Below, one piece after another: positions 25,501 to 33,624 of a stretch of DNA of 64,000 nt. The notes under the pieces are model-generated. The model was not told the origin of the DNA. It was given only the letters and a program-made list of their open reading frames with translations, and did not search any database. Location of the stretch: contig NZ_JANHDJ010000004.1 of assembly GCF_024494645.1 (NCBI RefSeq), forward strand, positions 124,001 through 188,000, read 5' to 3'. The DNA comes from Halohasta litorea. Lineage in GTDB: Archaea; Halobacteriota; Halobacteria; Halobacteriales; Haloferacaceae. Both the position numbers and the translations under genes were made by a program. Within the stretch, counting starts at the first letter, position 1, and every line of letters starts with the position of its first letter.

Positions 25501-27056
25501 TCAAGCAGTTGATCCACGACCTGAAAGCCGCCAACCCCGAGGCCGACATCAACGTGAAACTGGTCTCGGAGGCCGGGATCGGCACCATCGCCGCCGGTGT
25601 CGCCAAGGCCAACGCCGACGTGGTTCACATCTCCGGGGACTCCGGTGGGACCGGAGCCTCACCCAAAACCTCGATCAAGAACGCCGGCCTCCCGTGGGAG
25701 CTTGGGCTCGCCGAGGCCAACCAGATGCTCTGTGGCACCGACCTCCGCGACCGGATCAAGGTCACCGCCGACGGTGGGATGAAGACCGGCCGCGACATCG
25801 CTGTCGCCGCGCTGCTCGGCGCCGAGGAGTACGTCTTCGGGACCGCGGCGCTGGTGACCGCGGGCTGTGTGATGGCCCGCCAGTGTCACGCCAACACCTG
25901 CCCGGTCGGCGTCGCCACGCAGGACGAGGACCTCCGCGAGCGGTTCCCCGGCCAGCCGGACCACGTCATCAACTACATGACGTTCATGGCCCAGGAGCTC
26001 CGCGAGATCATGGCCGACCTCGGTTTCAAATCCTTAGACGAGATGATCGGTCGACCGGAACTCCTGGACCAGCGTGAAACGGACCATCCGAAGGCCAAAC
26101 ACCTCGATCTCTCGACGGTCATCGCCCCGACGGCGGGCGACCAGCGCCGAAAGACCCGCGAGCAGGACCACGAGGTCGATAGCCAACTCGACTGGGAGCT
26201 CATCGACGAGGCCGAGCCCGCCCTCGAATCGGGGCGGCGCGTCCAACTCGACCACGAGATATCCAACGTCGACCGCGCGGTCGGCGCGACGCTCTCGAAT
26301 ACGATCTCCTCGCAGTACGGCGGCGAGGGGCTGGCCGACGACACGATCTCGGTCGACTTCGACGGCATCGCGGGCCAGAGCTTCGGGGCGTTCCTCGCAT
26401 CGGGTGTCACGATGGACCTCACCGGGGCAGCCAACGACTACGTCGGCAAGGGCCTCTCCGGCGGGAAACTGATCGTTCAGACGCCCGAAACGGCAGCCTA
26501 CGAGGCCGACGAGAACATCCTGATCGGCAACGTCGCGTTGTACGGCGCGACCCAGGGAGAGGCCTACTTCAACGGCGTCGCTGGCGAGCGCTTCGGCGTC
26601 CGGAACTCCGGCGTCAAGGCGGTCGTCGAGGGCGTCGGCGACCACGGCTGTGAGTACATGACCGGCGGCGTCGTCGCCGTCCTCGGCGAGACGGGCCGGA
26701 ACTTCGCCGCGGGGATGTCAGGCGGCGTGGCCTACGTCTACGACGCTGACGGCGAATTCGAGTCCAAACTCAACACAGGGATGGTGACGTTCTCCGAGTC
26801 GCTGACCGGGAAGGACGAACGGATGTTGACTCGGATGGTCGAGAACCACGCTGAGTACACCGGCAGCGACCGTGCGGCCGAACTGCTTGAGGAGTGGGGG
26901 ACCGAGATCGATAACTTCGTTCGGGTCTTCCCCGACGCCTACGCCAACGTGATCGAAAACGAGGGTGCAGACGACGTCCGCGAGGAGCTACCCGAGACCG
27001 CCTCGGCGGCTGTCGACGCTCGACTCGACGCCGAAGCAGTGTCGAGCGACGACTGA
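22512..27056 (+). CDS. gltB: glutamate synthase large subunit
   Basis: A 1514-residue enzyme making glutamate from glutamine and 2-oxoglutarate in ammonia assimilation. The class II amidotransferase domain begins at Cys32 (SNCGVGAVVDL), so the first 31 residues, which include a His-rich stretch, are a propeptide. The central domain, the FMN/2-oxoglutarate synthase domain (SLGSISPESHETN, AGIGTIAAGVAKA, GDSGGTGASP) and a 3Fe-4S cluster site (CVMARQCHANTC, near residue 1120) follow. A GXGXG beta-helix domain closes the protein. The ATG at 22512 gives this standard layout. No gltD partner gene lies within the window, so the electron donor may be ferredoxin or a distant subunit. Confidence 0.96.
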   Translation: MTKPHSDTHAHGEDAHAGTVGLADPTDDRSNCGVGAVVDLDGGASHSVVEDGIELLCNLEHRGTTGAEKDTGDGAGITVQRPDDFFDDVVGDLPETYAVGSIFMPQDDALRAEIADFFEETVADYDLEVFEWRDVPTDNSELGKTAVDSEPNVQQAFVAPTAEMTADAFDRALYLSRKAVEAGIDEIDDSGRFYVCSLDRKTVVYKGLLKGEQLAGYYEDLTDERVKSTLVLVHARFSTNTLGAWHLAHPYRKIIHNGEINTIRGNINWMRARESALEDEKFGEEIEMLKPITKAGQSDTASVDNAVELLLHSGRELPHVLRMLIPEAHENDDAMDSDRQEWYDYHASLIEPWDGPALVAGTDGEKISAVLDRNGLRPCRYDITTDNQLIMASEVGALDTDPSEITERGRLQPGEIFVADPEEGRVIPDAEVFDELIDDNYGEWVDDHQQHLEDISGDSLEPQGDVSELRAHQAAFGYTTDQLNHLLEPMANQGKDPVGSMGDDTPLSVLGEFNRPLFTYFKQLFAQVSNPPIDYIREELVTSLQSRLGEQRNLMDESPEHAHQLVLDSPVLSDEETASIKGLDRDADGFESTTLDMTYDPETDLETAVEELRDDAREAIHAGADIIVLSDRGAGEDRIPIPSLLATGGVHHDLVRHGLRTDVGLVVESGDPREVHHLATLVGYGAGAVNPYLAYQTISDLCAGPDGVDEEEAIDGYIHALEHGLLKIMAKMGISTVESYQGAQIFEAVGLSSDLIAEYFEGTEIRTEGIGLDVIEDDVRTRHAVGFGSDPELETQGEYEHRSSGIYHQWNPKTVGTLQQAVRSGDYERYLEFAELINDQNENLQTLRGLLEFDSDRESVPLEEVEPIHEIVENFSTAAMSLGSISPESHETNSIAMNRLGGKSNTGEGGEPPERFGTEKECNVKQVASGRFGVTSEYLTSADEIQIKMAQGSKPGEGGHLPGKKVNEMIAHVRYATPGVGLISPPPLHDIYSIEDLKQLIHDLKAANPEADINVKLVSEAGIGTIAAGVAKANADVVHISGDSGGTGASPKTSIKNAGLPWELGLAEANQMLCGTDLRDRIKVTADGGMKTGRDIAVAALLGAEEYVFGTAALVTAGCVMARQCHANTCPVGVATQDEDLRERFPGQPDHVINYMTFMAQELREIMADLGFKSLDEMIGRPELLDQRETDHPKAKHLDLSTVIAPTAGDQRRKTREQDHEVDSQLDWELIDEAEPALESGRRVQLDHEISNVDRAVGATLSNTISSQYGGEGLADDTISVDFDGIAGQSFGAFLASGVTMDLTGAANDYVGKGLSGGKLIVQTPETAAYEADENILIGNVALYGATQGEAYFNGVAGERFGVRNSGVKAVVEGVGDHGCEYMTGGVVAVLGETGRNFAAGMSGGVAYVYDADGEFESKLNTGMVTFSESLTGKDERMLTRMVENHAEYTGSDRAAELLEEWGTEIDNFVRVFPDAYANVIENEGADDVREELPETASAAVDARLDAEAVSSDD

Positions 27057-27094
27057 TCGGCGTTCGGCACCGCCTACCGATTGGTAGTTGCCGA

Positions 27095-27103
27095 TTATTT
27101 TTA
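27095..27103 (+). terminator. T-tract terminator after gltB
   Basis: TTATTTTTA begins 38 bases past the gltB stop; a second run of six T follows at 27193-27198. Both lie in the spacer before the convergent DUF123 gene. Confidence 0.45.
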
Positions 27104-27233
27104 CCCGGCAGTTGCGTCGGATCGTGTTTCGTTCGTATTTAAAGCGCGTAGCGATATCGCTGGCCAGCGTCCGAGATGGGATGGCACTGCTGTTTTTTAT
27201 AAGTAGGATCGTCGCGTATCCGGTAGCCGACGC

Positions 27234-27647
27234 CTACTCCTGGACTGCGTCGGCCGCGGCGAGCAGCCTCGACCGATCGGTCGGCCCCCACAGATGGCTC
27301 GGACAGTCACAGTCGGAGGCTCCGAACGACGCAACGCGATTACAGCCTGCTTCTGCGAGCGCGGTCGCCAGTTCACATTCGAGATCCCGATCGGGAAACG
27401 TCTCGACCGTTGCCAGCCGAGTAGCCTCCGCACCGAGCAGGTAGTCGATGTGCCAGTGGCGCACGTCGTGATCGCCAGCAGCGATCCGTCGATGGCGATC
27501 GACGCGCGAGAGCCCACCGGGACCGAACGCGCTGCCAGCGTAGGCGTAGTGGCCCGTATCGAACGCGCGCGTGCCGAGCGCGCCGACCTCGATGTCAGTG
27601 GCCTGCTCACACTCGATGACCAGCAGGTAGGAGCCAGGGTCGGCCAT
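27234..27647 (-). CDS. DUF123 (GIY-YIG-like) domain protein
   Basis: A 137-residue protein starting MADPGSYLLVIECEQATDIEVG and continuing TRAFDTGHYAYAGSAFGPGGLSRVDRH. The GHYAYAGSA and GLxxRxxRH elements correspond to the GIY and YIG-type core of DUF123, a family sometimes fused to endonuclease III in archaea. The later HWHIDYLL and DCDCPSHLWG segments are family hallmarks. Nuclease activity is inferred by family only. The ATG overlaps the stop of the M48 protease gene by one base, indicating a shared transcript. Confidence 0.85.
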   Translation of the reverse strand: MADPGSYLLVIECEQATDIEVGALGTRAFDTGHYAYAGSAFGPGGLSRVDRHRRIAAGDHDVRHWHIDYLLGAEATRLATVETFPDRDLECELATALAEAGCNRVASFGASDCDCPSHLWGPTDRSRLLAAADAVQE

Positions 27648-28945
27648 CAGTCGTTGGCCGGGGTGGCTCCGCCAAGATCGGTCGACTCCTCACTGGCGTC
27701 CTCGCGGGCCTCCAGGAGCCGAATCCGCTCGGGGATCGGCGGATGGCTGTAGTGGAACGTCGCATACCACGGATGCGGGAACGGGTTGGCGAGGTTCTCG
27801 GTGGCCAACCGGGCCAGCGCATCGATCATCGGCTCGGCTCCCATCACGTCGGCCGCGAAGGCGTCGGCCTCGCGTTCGTGTTTCAGCGAGAGCCGATTGG
27901 CCAGCGGCGCGGTGAACTGAAGCACCGGGCCGACGATCAGCGCCGCCAGCAGGAGCCCCGCGTAGGTCGCCGTCTCGGGAATTCCGAACGCGGTATATAA
28001 GGGCTCGAAGGCAACGAGCGCGCCGAGGGCGGCGAAGACGACGCCCATGCGGACCGCGCTGCCCGCGAACTGCTTCCAGATGTGGGCCTCCTTCCAGTGG
28101 GCGAGTTCGTGGGCCAACACGCCCTGTAGCTCGGGGATCTCCATCGATTCGACCAGCGTGTCGAACAGCACGACCCGTTTGGTGCTCCCGAAGCCGATGA
28201 AGTAGGCGTTGAGCTGTGAGGACCGTCGGCTGGCGTCCATCGTGTAGATGTCGCTCGTAGAGAATCCAGCCCGCTCGAAGACGTCCTCGACGGCGTCCCG
28301 CAGTTCACCCGATTCTACGGGGTCGAAATCGTTGAACAGCGGTGCGATCACACGCGGATAGAGCACTTGCATCACAAGCGAGAACACGACGAACAGCAGC
28401 CACGCGGCGAGCGGCCACAGCGTCGGCAGTGCGCTTATAAAGACGAGCACCGCGCCGCCGAGAACCGCGGTGAAGACGAGCGAGATACCGAGTGTGAGAA
28501 GCGTGTCACGGGCGAAGAGCCGTGGGGTCTGTTGGTTGAAGTCAAAGACCTCCTCGATACCGAACGTCGAGACGATGCTGAACGGCAGCGAAAACAACTG
28601 TGTGGCCACGACGAGGCCAGCGAAGAAGCCAACCCCCTGCAGCACGGTCGAGAGGCCGGTCGCTGTGAGGAGGCCGACTGCCCACTCAAGGGCTCCAGCG
28701 TAGAGGACGACAAGGAGGACCGCAAGGCCGATCCAGGACTGGAGTTCCGAGAAGGCGGTCGTGAGTCGGTGATAGTCATGGAGTTCGTTGTGGTCGTCGA
28801 TACCCAGCGTGTCGGCAAGCCAAGCGGCGTTCCGGTCGACCAGCCGGTCGGCGTGCTGGACGTTGAGTACCGCCAGCGCGGTGAAAAACGCCTGTGTGCC
28901 GACCAACAGGACGACGAACGCGGCGTGGAGTTCGGGATACTGCAT
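27647..28945 (-). CDS. M48 family membrane metalloprotease (Ste24-like)
   Basis: A 432-residue multi-spanning membrane peptidase. The zinc motif is HELAHWKEAH (about residues 276-285), with the third ligand Glu in LKHEREADAFAADVMG. About six or seven hydrophobic spans flank it, as in Ste24/CAAX proteases, and the order GSTKRVVLFDTLVES before the zinc site is typical. Archaeal members are assumed to process prenylated or misfolded membrane proteins. Rare-codon AT clusters occur at 27994-28000 and 28434-28440. It overlaps the downstream DUF123 gene (TGATG). Confidence 0.92.
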   Translation of the reverse strand: MQYPELHAAFVVLLVGTQAFFTALAVLNVQHADRLVDRNAAWLADTLGIDDHNELHDYHRLTTAFSELQSWIGLAVLLVVLYAGALEWAVGLLTATGLSTVLQGVGFFAGLVVATQLFSLPFSIVSTFGIEEVFDFNQQTPRLFARDTLLTLGISLVFTAVLGGAVLVFISALPTLWPLAAWLLFVVFSLVMQVLYPRVIAPLFNDFDPVESGELRDAVEDVFERAGFSTSDIYTMDASRRSSQLNAYFIGFGSTKRVVLFDTLVESMEIPELQGVLAHELAHWKEAHIWKQFAGSAVRMGVVFAALGALVAFEPLYTAFGIPETATYAGLLLAALIVGPVLQFTAPLANRLSLKHEREADAFAADVMGAEPMIDALARLATENLANPFPHPWYATFHYSHPPIPERIRLLEAREDASEESTDLGGATPAND

Positions 28946-29085
28946 TTGAGTACCACGGACGTGATCGGCAGCCTAAACGTTGTCTGACTGGGTATCGACT
29001 TCAGGTTCGCTTGCAACACATCAGCACACCATATAGTCGTGATTTAAAGAAATATTTAAAAACCAGAGACATCGGATAACCGGTG

Positions 29086-29094
29086 TTTTTTATT
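29086..29094 (+). promoter_or_regulatory. TATA element of the pilin-like gene
   Basis: TTTTTATTA is centred 28 bases before the ATG at 29118, predicting a leaderless mRNA. A second AT-rich stretch, ATATTTAAAAACC at about 29051-29063, could be an alternative promoter. Confidence 0.5.
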
Positions 29095-29117
29095 ATTTGA
29101 CTGGTATCTAGCTGCTA

Positions 29118-31031
29118 ATGGGTAGCACCGACACTCGCGCAGTAACCGTTCAGATCGGTGCTGTACTGCTGCTTGGGATTCTGGTTCTGATGTTAACGAC
29201 CTACCAGGCAACGATCGTTCCGGATGCTAACAGAGTCACGGAGTTCGAACACAGCCAGAACGTTATCGACGAGATGCAGACGCTCCAGGCGGACTACCAC
29301 AACACCATCTCGACCGGAGACGATATCGAGTCGACTGTCACATTAGGCACCGACTACCGATCGAGACTGTTTGCGGTCACGCCACCGCCGGTGGCGGGAA
29401 GCCTCACCACGACGGCCCCTGACCCGATCGAATCCGATGCGGTCGACATCGAATCGATCTGTGGAGCCGACGGATCGACGAGGGCACTCGAGTACGAGGC
29501 TAACTACCGGGAGTACCGGGACCCACCGACGATCACCTACGGGAGTTCAGTCCTGTATCTGGAGTTCGACGAGGAGATACTTGTCCAATCGGAGCAATCG
29601 CTCGTCTCGGGCGATCAGCTCTCACTGATGCCGCTGGAAGGGTCGATCGCGAAGCGGGGAACTGGGCGACAATCGGTCCGATTTCGCGCCGGGAAAATAG
29701 AGACGGTCGAACGGACAGTCGAAGACGATTTCAATCTCACCGTTCCGACGGGGATTCCGGCCGACCAGTGGGAAACCGACCCGAACCTACTCGCTGACGA
29801 ACTGGTCTCGGAGGGGGGATCAGTCGAGCGGGTGGTAGAAAACGAGACCGCCAACGGGATCGACATCCAGTTGCAAAGCGGGAGCTATGACATCGACTGC
29901 CGCGTCACTGCCGTCGACCAGGAACCCTCGACGGGGCCAGCCGAGGATGGCTCCGGAGACGGTGGGGGCGGCGATAATGAGGACTCGTCGGTCGGACAGG
30001 GCGGGGAATCTGATTTCTCGGAGACGAACTCGGAGACCATTTCGTCTCCCGGCGGGCTCTGGACGGGAGTCGCGAATGTCAACTCGACCCTCCTGGACAA
30101 TCCACGGTTTTCGCCGGTCGACGCCAGAGAAGGCGGGATCGAAAGCGACGGGGGCCATCGCTACTTCAGGCTCGGCCTGAGCATCTCCAATGAATCGACC
30201 GAGTACGTCTTTCTCATTGGCGAGGAGCGAGAAGGCATCGAGTATGAACTGGAGCCCAACCAGCGGGACTGGCAAGAACGGGACATCGGACTCTACAAAT
30301 ATACGGAGGGTGAGAACCCCGACGACGTCTTCCGGGACGAGGCGTTGACCGAGGCCGCACTCAACAACTGGCTCGACGGCGGAACCCTCGATCTCCTCAA
30401 CAGGCTGTCGTACGAGGACCCCGCCGAAGTCGAGGACGACCTCGAAACGGTTCGAGAGTTCCTCGACAGCAGCGAGGCCAGCGAGGTTTATATCACCGAC
30501 ATGCACGGTCGAACCGAGTTGACACTCGACCGACGCGGCAGCGACAACGAGGCGTACTTCCTCTCGGTCGACGATGGCGAGGAAAACACCGAAACCCATG
30601 CCGTTCAGCCCGATGGAGGCGAGAGCTACAACGCGCTTCGGTTCGGGCTAATCAACCCGCTGCCCGACGAAGACATCGTAATCGAAACCGTCTCGATGGA
30701 GATCACCGACGGCCCCTCCGCAGCACGCGTCGAAAACGATGAGGACACATCAGGCGAATATAATGATGTCGTCTACTTCGATGGTGATGATCAAGCAGGG
30801 GCCATCGAAGACGGCTTTGACACCGGCTCGACGACGACCTTCGACCAGCAGGGCGATATCGGCGGCGATGACGCGGTCGAAGTGTACGTCAACGGGTTCG
30901 AAGACGCTGACGGCGATCCCGTCGATCTCGAAGTCGGCGATGAGATCGAAGCCACCGTGGAGTACGAGGTCGACGGCGAGACGTTCCAACAGACTCTGGC
31001 CTTCGAGATCGCCGACCGAACCGAGGCGTAA
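29118..31031 (+). CDS. large secreted protein with type IV pilin-like N-terminus
   Basis: A 637-residue surface protein. RAVTVQIGAVLLLGILVLML (about 7-26) is a hydrophobic helix preceded by a short polar tail, as in the haloarchaeal pilin-like family often labelled DUF7289. It is followed by TTYQATIVPDANRVTEFEHSQ, a recurrent family block. The exposed part is acidic, with a Gly/Asp/Glu linker near 273-300 and several beta-rich repeats. No clear prepilin peptidase site can be assigned. Role in the envelope or as a minor pilin is inferred. It converges with the HD gene 12 bases away. Confidence 0.7.
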   Translation: MGSTDTRAVTVQIGAVLLLGILVLMLTTYQATIVPDANRVTEFEHSQNVIDEMQTLQADYHNTISTGDDIESTVTLGTDYRSRLFAVTPPPVAGSLTTTAPDPIESDAVDIESICGADGSTRALEYEANYREYRDPPTITYGSSVLYLEFDEEILVQSEQSLVSGDQLSLMPLEGSIAKRGTGRQSVRFRAGKIETVERTVEDDFNLTVPTGIPADQWETDPNLLADELVSEGGSVERVVENETANGIDIQLQSGSYDIDCRVTAVDQEPSTGPAEDGSGDGGGGDNEDSSVGQGGESDFSETNSETISSPGGLWTGVANVNSTLLDNPRFSPVDAREGGIESDGGHRYFRLGLSISNESTEYVFLIGEEREGIEYELEPNQRDWQERDIGLYKYTEGENPDDVFRDEALTEAALNNWLDGGTLDLLNRLSYEDPAEVEDDLETVREFLDSSEASEVYITDMHGRTELTLDRRGSDNEAYFLSVDDGEENTETHAVQPDGGESYNALRFGLINPLPDEDIVIETVSMEITDGPSAARVENDEDTSGEYNDVVYFDGDDQAGAIEDGFDTGSTTTFDQQGDIGGDDAVEVYVNGFEDADGDPVDLEVGDEIEATVEYEVDGETFQQTLAFEIADRTEA

Positions 31032-31043
31032 CGGACGGGAATC

Positions 31044-31736
31044 CTATGCGGTATTCGGTCGTTCGGCGTCCATATCGGCAACCTCCTCTTCGAGCCACTC
31101 GCGGAACCATTTGACACGTTTGAGCCGCTGGTGGGCGATCGATTCGGCGGTATCGGATTCGAGCCGGTCGACGTGGTCGCGGCCGCGCTGGAAGACGCGG
31201 TCGACCATCCGGGCGGCATCCATGTGAGTCCTGGACTCATACCCCATTCGCAGCAGCATGAGGGCGGTACCGTTGGCCCCGATCTTATCGAGGATGTCGG
31301 CCTCGATCAGACACTGGGTTTCGAGGGGGAGCTCGGCCAACGACCCCTGGTGGGAGTGGGCCTCGATGGCCGCACAGACCTCGTCGACGAACGATTGGGG
31401 GAAGTCAGACCGGCTGGTGAGGTACTCGCGGGCGACGCTTGCGCCTTCCTCGGCGTGGATATCCTGTGGGGCTTCGAGCTTCGAAATGTCGTGGAACAGG
31501 GCCGCCACGGTGATAACATCGAGATCCGCACCCTCGTTTTTCCCGATCTTCCGGGCGAGATCGACGACGTTTTTGATGTGGTTGAAGCGGTAGTCGGCGC
31601 TGTGCCAGGGGTACCATCGCATTCGGCCGCCGTCGTCTTCGGTCTGGACGCTCGCGGAGAGATAATCATAGACGAACTGCTCCATCTCGGCGAACTCGTG
31701 GTCGGTGACTCCCGACTCCTTGATTTCAACACCCAT
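31044..31736 (-). CDS. HD domain phosphohydrolase
   Basis: A 230-residue cytoplasmic protein with the metal-binding HD pattern: RFNHIKNVVDLA (His), AALFHDISKLEAPQ (His-Asp) and LIEADILDKIG (Asp). HD proteins hydrolyse nucleotides, cyclic nucleotides or phosphate monoesters; the substrate here is unknown. It is transcribed away from the ArlD/E-actin operon, sharing a 221-base spacer with two palindromes, so common regulation is possible. Confidence 0.9.
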   Translation of the reverse strand: MGVEIKESGVTDHEFAEMEQFVYDYLSASVQTEDDGGRMRWYPWHSADYRFNHIKNVVDLARKIGKNEGADLDVITVAALFHDISKLEAPQDIHAEEGASVAREYLTSRSDFPQSFVDEVCAAIEAHSHQGSLAELPLETQCLIEADILDKIGANGTALMLLRMGYESRTHMDAARMVDRVFQRGRDHVDRLESDTAESIAHQRLKRVKWFREWLEEEVADMDAERPNTA

Positions 31737-31818
31737 GGGACCACCACCAGAGAGAGCGAACCGGTTGTTTCATTATCCAATAGAACGTCCGTTTCACTCT
31801 TAGGCGTTACGACAACGC

Positions 31819-31832
31819 TACCCAGTTGGGTA
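31819..31832. promoter_or_regulatory. palindrome 1 in the HD / ArlD-E spacer
   Basis: TACCCA-GT-TGGGTA, a 6+6 base inverted repeat with two-base centre. It is roughly midway between the two divergent start codons and could be an operator for either gene. Confidence 0.4.
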
Positions 31833-31883
31833 CAGCTATCCACCGTTCGCGTTTCGCGGTCGGATATCCACCAGAATGCTGAT

Positions 31884-31897
31884 ATTCTTCGAAGAAT
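31884..31897. promoter_or_regulatory. palindrome 2 in the HD / ArlD-E spacer
   Basis: ATTCTTCGAAGAAT is a perfect 14-base palindrome ending 60 bases before the ArlD/E-like ATG. A 14-codon open frame (31896-31940) begins at its right edge but shows nothing that supports translation. Confidence 0.4.
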
Positions 31898-31957
31898 GAC
31901 TGTCGGGCAGGGCACGACGCGGGCGACCACCCGGCGATAGAGAGGCCCTGACAGACG

Positions 31958-32410
31958 ATGACAGTGAACCCACGGGAGTACGATGCCGACGAACTGCGGG
32001 AGCTAGCTGGCGTCGAGCCGGTCGACGAGGGCTCGCAGGCGGCGACACCGGCACGGAAGCCGGAGGAGTCGATCCGTGATGAACAGTTCCGACAGCTGCT
32101 GGCGCTCCAGTCGGAACGCCAACAGCTCGACCAGCTCTCACGGCCGTTTCTGACGGCTCTTCCGGAGTCGGATCTCGGCACCGGACTTCGAGACGAGTGG
32201 CTGGATTTCCTCGTCCACGTCGGCGGCCAGGACCGGACCGAGAGCGCGCTCCACTACTACCGGCAGCTACGGTGGATTACACCGGCTGTCGAAGCCGAAC
32301 TGCACACGTCGGTCCACCGGTTCCAGGAGCCAGTCCACGACCGGTCGCTGACCGCGGGTGATCATCGTCTCAGCCTCCTCTATATCGCCACGCTGGCGTC
32401 AGTTACGTGA
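31958..32410 (+). CDS. stand-alone ArlD/E (FlaD/FlaE) C-terminal domain protein
   Basis: A 150-residue protein. After an N-terminal disordered stretch (to about residue 40), the rest follows the archaellum ArlD/E domain: GLRDEWLDFLVHVGGQDRTESALHYY, RQLRWITPAVEAELHTSVHRF, then the closing LTAGDHRLSLLYIATL. In archaella ArlC/D/E connect the motor to the chemotaxis adaptor CheF and the polar cap. Here no arl gene is near; instead a salactin-like actin begins 16 bases downstream. It may therefore be a recruited adaptor for the actin filament. Confidence 0.78.
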   Translation: MTVNPREYDADELRELAGVEPVDEGSQAATPARKPEESIRDEQFRQLLALQSERQQLDQLSRPFLTALPESDLGTGLRDEWLDFLVHVGGQDRTESALHYYRQLRWITPAVEAELHTSVHRFQEPVHDRSLTAGDHRLSLLYIATLASVT

Positions 32411-32426
32411 CCCACTATCACTAATC

Positions 32427-33497
32427 ATGGCAGACGACACCGAAGACGGCGCGTTCGACGGCTCAAGCGACGCAAGCGAAATAACCCCTGTCGGGGTCAA
32501 ACTCGGCAGCACACGCACAGTACTCCAATATCCAAAAGACGGCGAGATCGAAACCGTCCGGACACTCACCTGTCTGGCGACCTACGAGGACGCCATCACC
32601 GGCGAGGAGAAAGTCCTCTACGGCGAGCAGGCCGCTCAGGAGTTCCCCGATACGGTGGAGTTCATGCTCCGGTCGGGGCTTCCCGAGGACGACGATCGGG
32701 CGGAGCTCGCCTCGAAGTTCTTCAATGAGTTGGTCCGCGCACAGGACATTCCCGAAGACAGCGTCGTCGTCTATGCGATCCCGACGATCGACAACGACGA
32801 GGGGCTCGAAAACCTCACCGAGGTCATCGAGAACAGCCCGATCGGCCAGAAACTCGTCCGGAGCTTCCCCGAATCGCTCTGTGGGGCGGTCCCGGCGATG
32901 GGCGACGGCCTCGAAGCCATCGACGAGGTGTTCGTCGCGATCAACATGGGCTCGACCAACCTCGAAGCCTGCGCCTACCGCCACGCCGAACAGCTCGAAC
33001 CCTTCTCGACCGGTGCGGTGACCGGCAGCGAGGTCGACCGCCGGATCGCCAATGCGGTCGAAGAAGAAACACAGGGTCGGGTCAACATCGACCTGACGAC
33101 CGCCCGCGAGTACAAGGAGGAACACGGTGACTTCGTCGACTTCGAACCCTTCACCGACGTGATCCAGCAGCCCGGCGGCGGCTCCCACGAGTTCACCATC
33201 GAACGCAGCGTGATGGACGCGCTCAACGAGTACGTCGACGAGGCGGTCGACGAGATCGCCAACAACTTCCTCTCGGAGCTGGCCAACACCCACATGAAAC
33301 CCTACCAGATCGCCCTCGGCAAGCCGATCGCCCTCACCGGCGGGATGGCCTGTATCCCAGGAATCGAAGACGTCTTCGAGGAGCGACTCTCCGAGGAACT
33401 CGACCGCGACATTACGGTCGTCGCAGCCGACCGACCCGATCTCGCTGCGGCCCAAGGAGCCCAGCGGATCGCCGGCAAGCTCGCTGACAACCTCTAA
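32427..33497 (+). CDS. salactin-like actin/MreB-fold filament protein
   Basis: A 356-residue actin-superfamily ATPase. Phosphate-1 lies in TPVGVKLGSTRTVLQY, phosphate-2 in AINMGSTNLEACAYRH, and the adenosine motif in PIALTGGMACIPGIEDVFEERL. Length and N-terminal acidic tail (MADDTEDGAFDG) match the haloarchaeal family that includes salactin of Halobacterium, whose filaments grow dynamically from the cell pole. The ATG at 32427 is preferred to an upstream ATG inside the preceding gene. It sits 16 bases after the ArlD/E-like gene in one operon. Confidence 0.85.
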   Translation: MADDTEDGAFDGSSDASEITPVGVKLGSTRTVLQYPKDGEIETVRTLTCLATYEDAITGEEKVLYGEQAAQEFPDTVEFMLRSGLPEDDDRAELASKFFNELVRAQDIPEDSVVVYAIPTIDNDEGLENLTEVIENSPIGQKLVRSFPESLCGAVPAMGDGLEAIDEVFVAINMGSTNLEACAYRHAEQLEPFSTGAVTGSEVDRRIANAVEEETQGRVNIDLTTAREYKEEHGDFVDFEPFTDVIQQPGGGSHEFTIERSVMDALNEYVDEAVDEIANNFLSELANTHMKPYQIALGKPIALTGGMACIPGIEDVFEERLSEELDRDITVVAADRPDLAAAQGAQRIAGKLADNL

Positions 33498-33624
33498 GCT
33501 AACGGCTCCATTATCTATTTGAAAGGTAGTCGTCGGCTACTACCCGTTCGATCCGTGTAGTCGGTTGCTACCGGTGACACCGATGTTACTTTTTGTTTAA
33601 GAGTGTGGCCGTCCAACAGCCAGT

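Noticed and set aside
22485-25628. Long minus-strand frames of 480-490 codons under gltB
   Set aside because: They mirror glutamate synthase codons and have no motif of their own.
31896-31940. 14-codon open frame upstream of the ArlD/E-like gene
   Set aside because: It starts within a palindrome and has no coupling to the next start codon; chance is sufficient.
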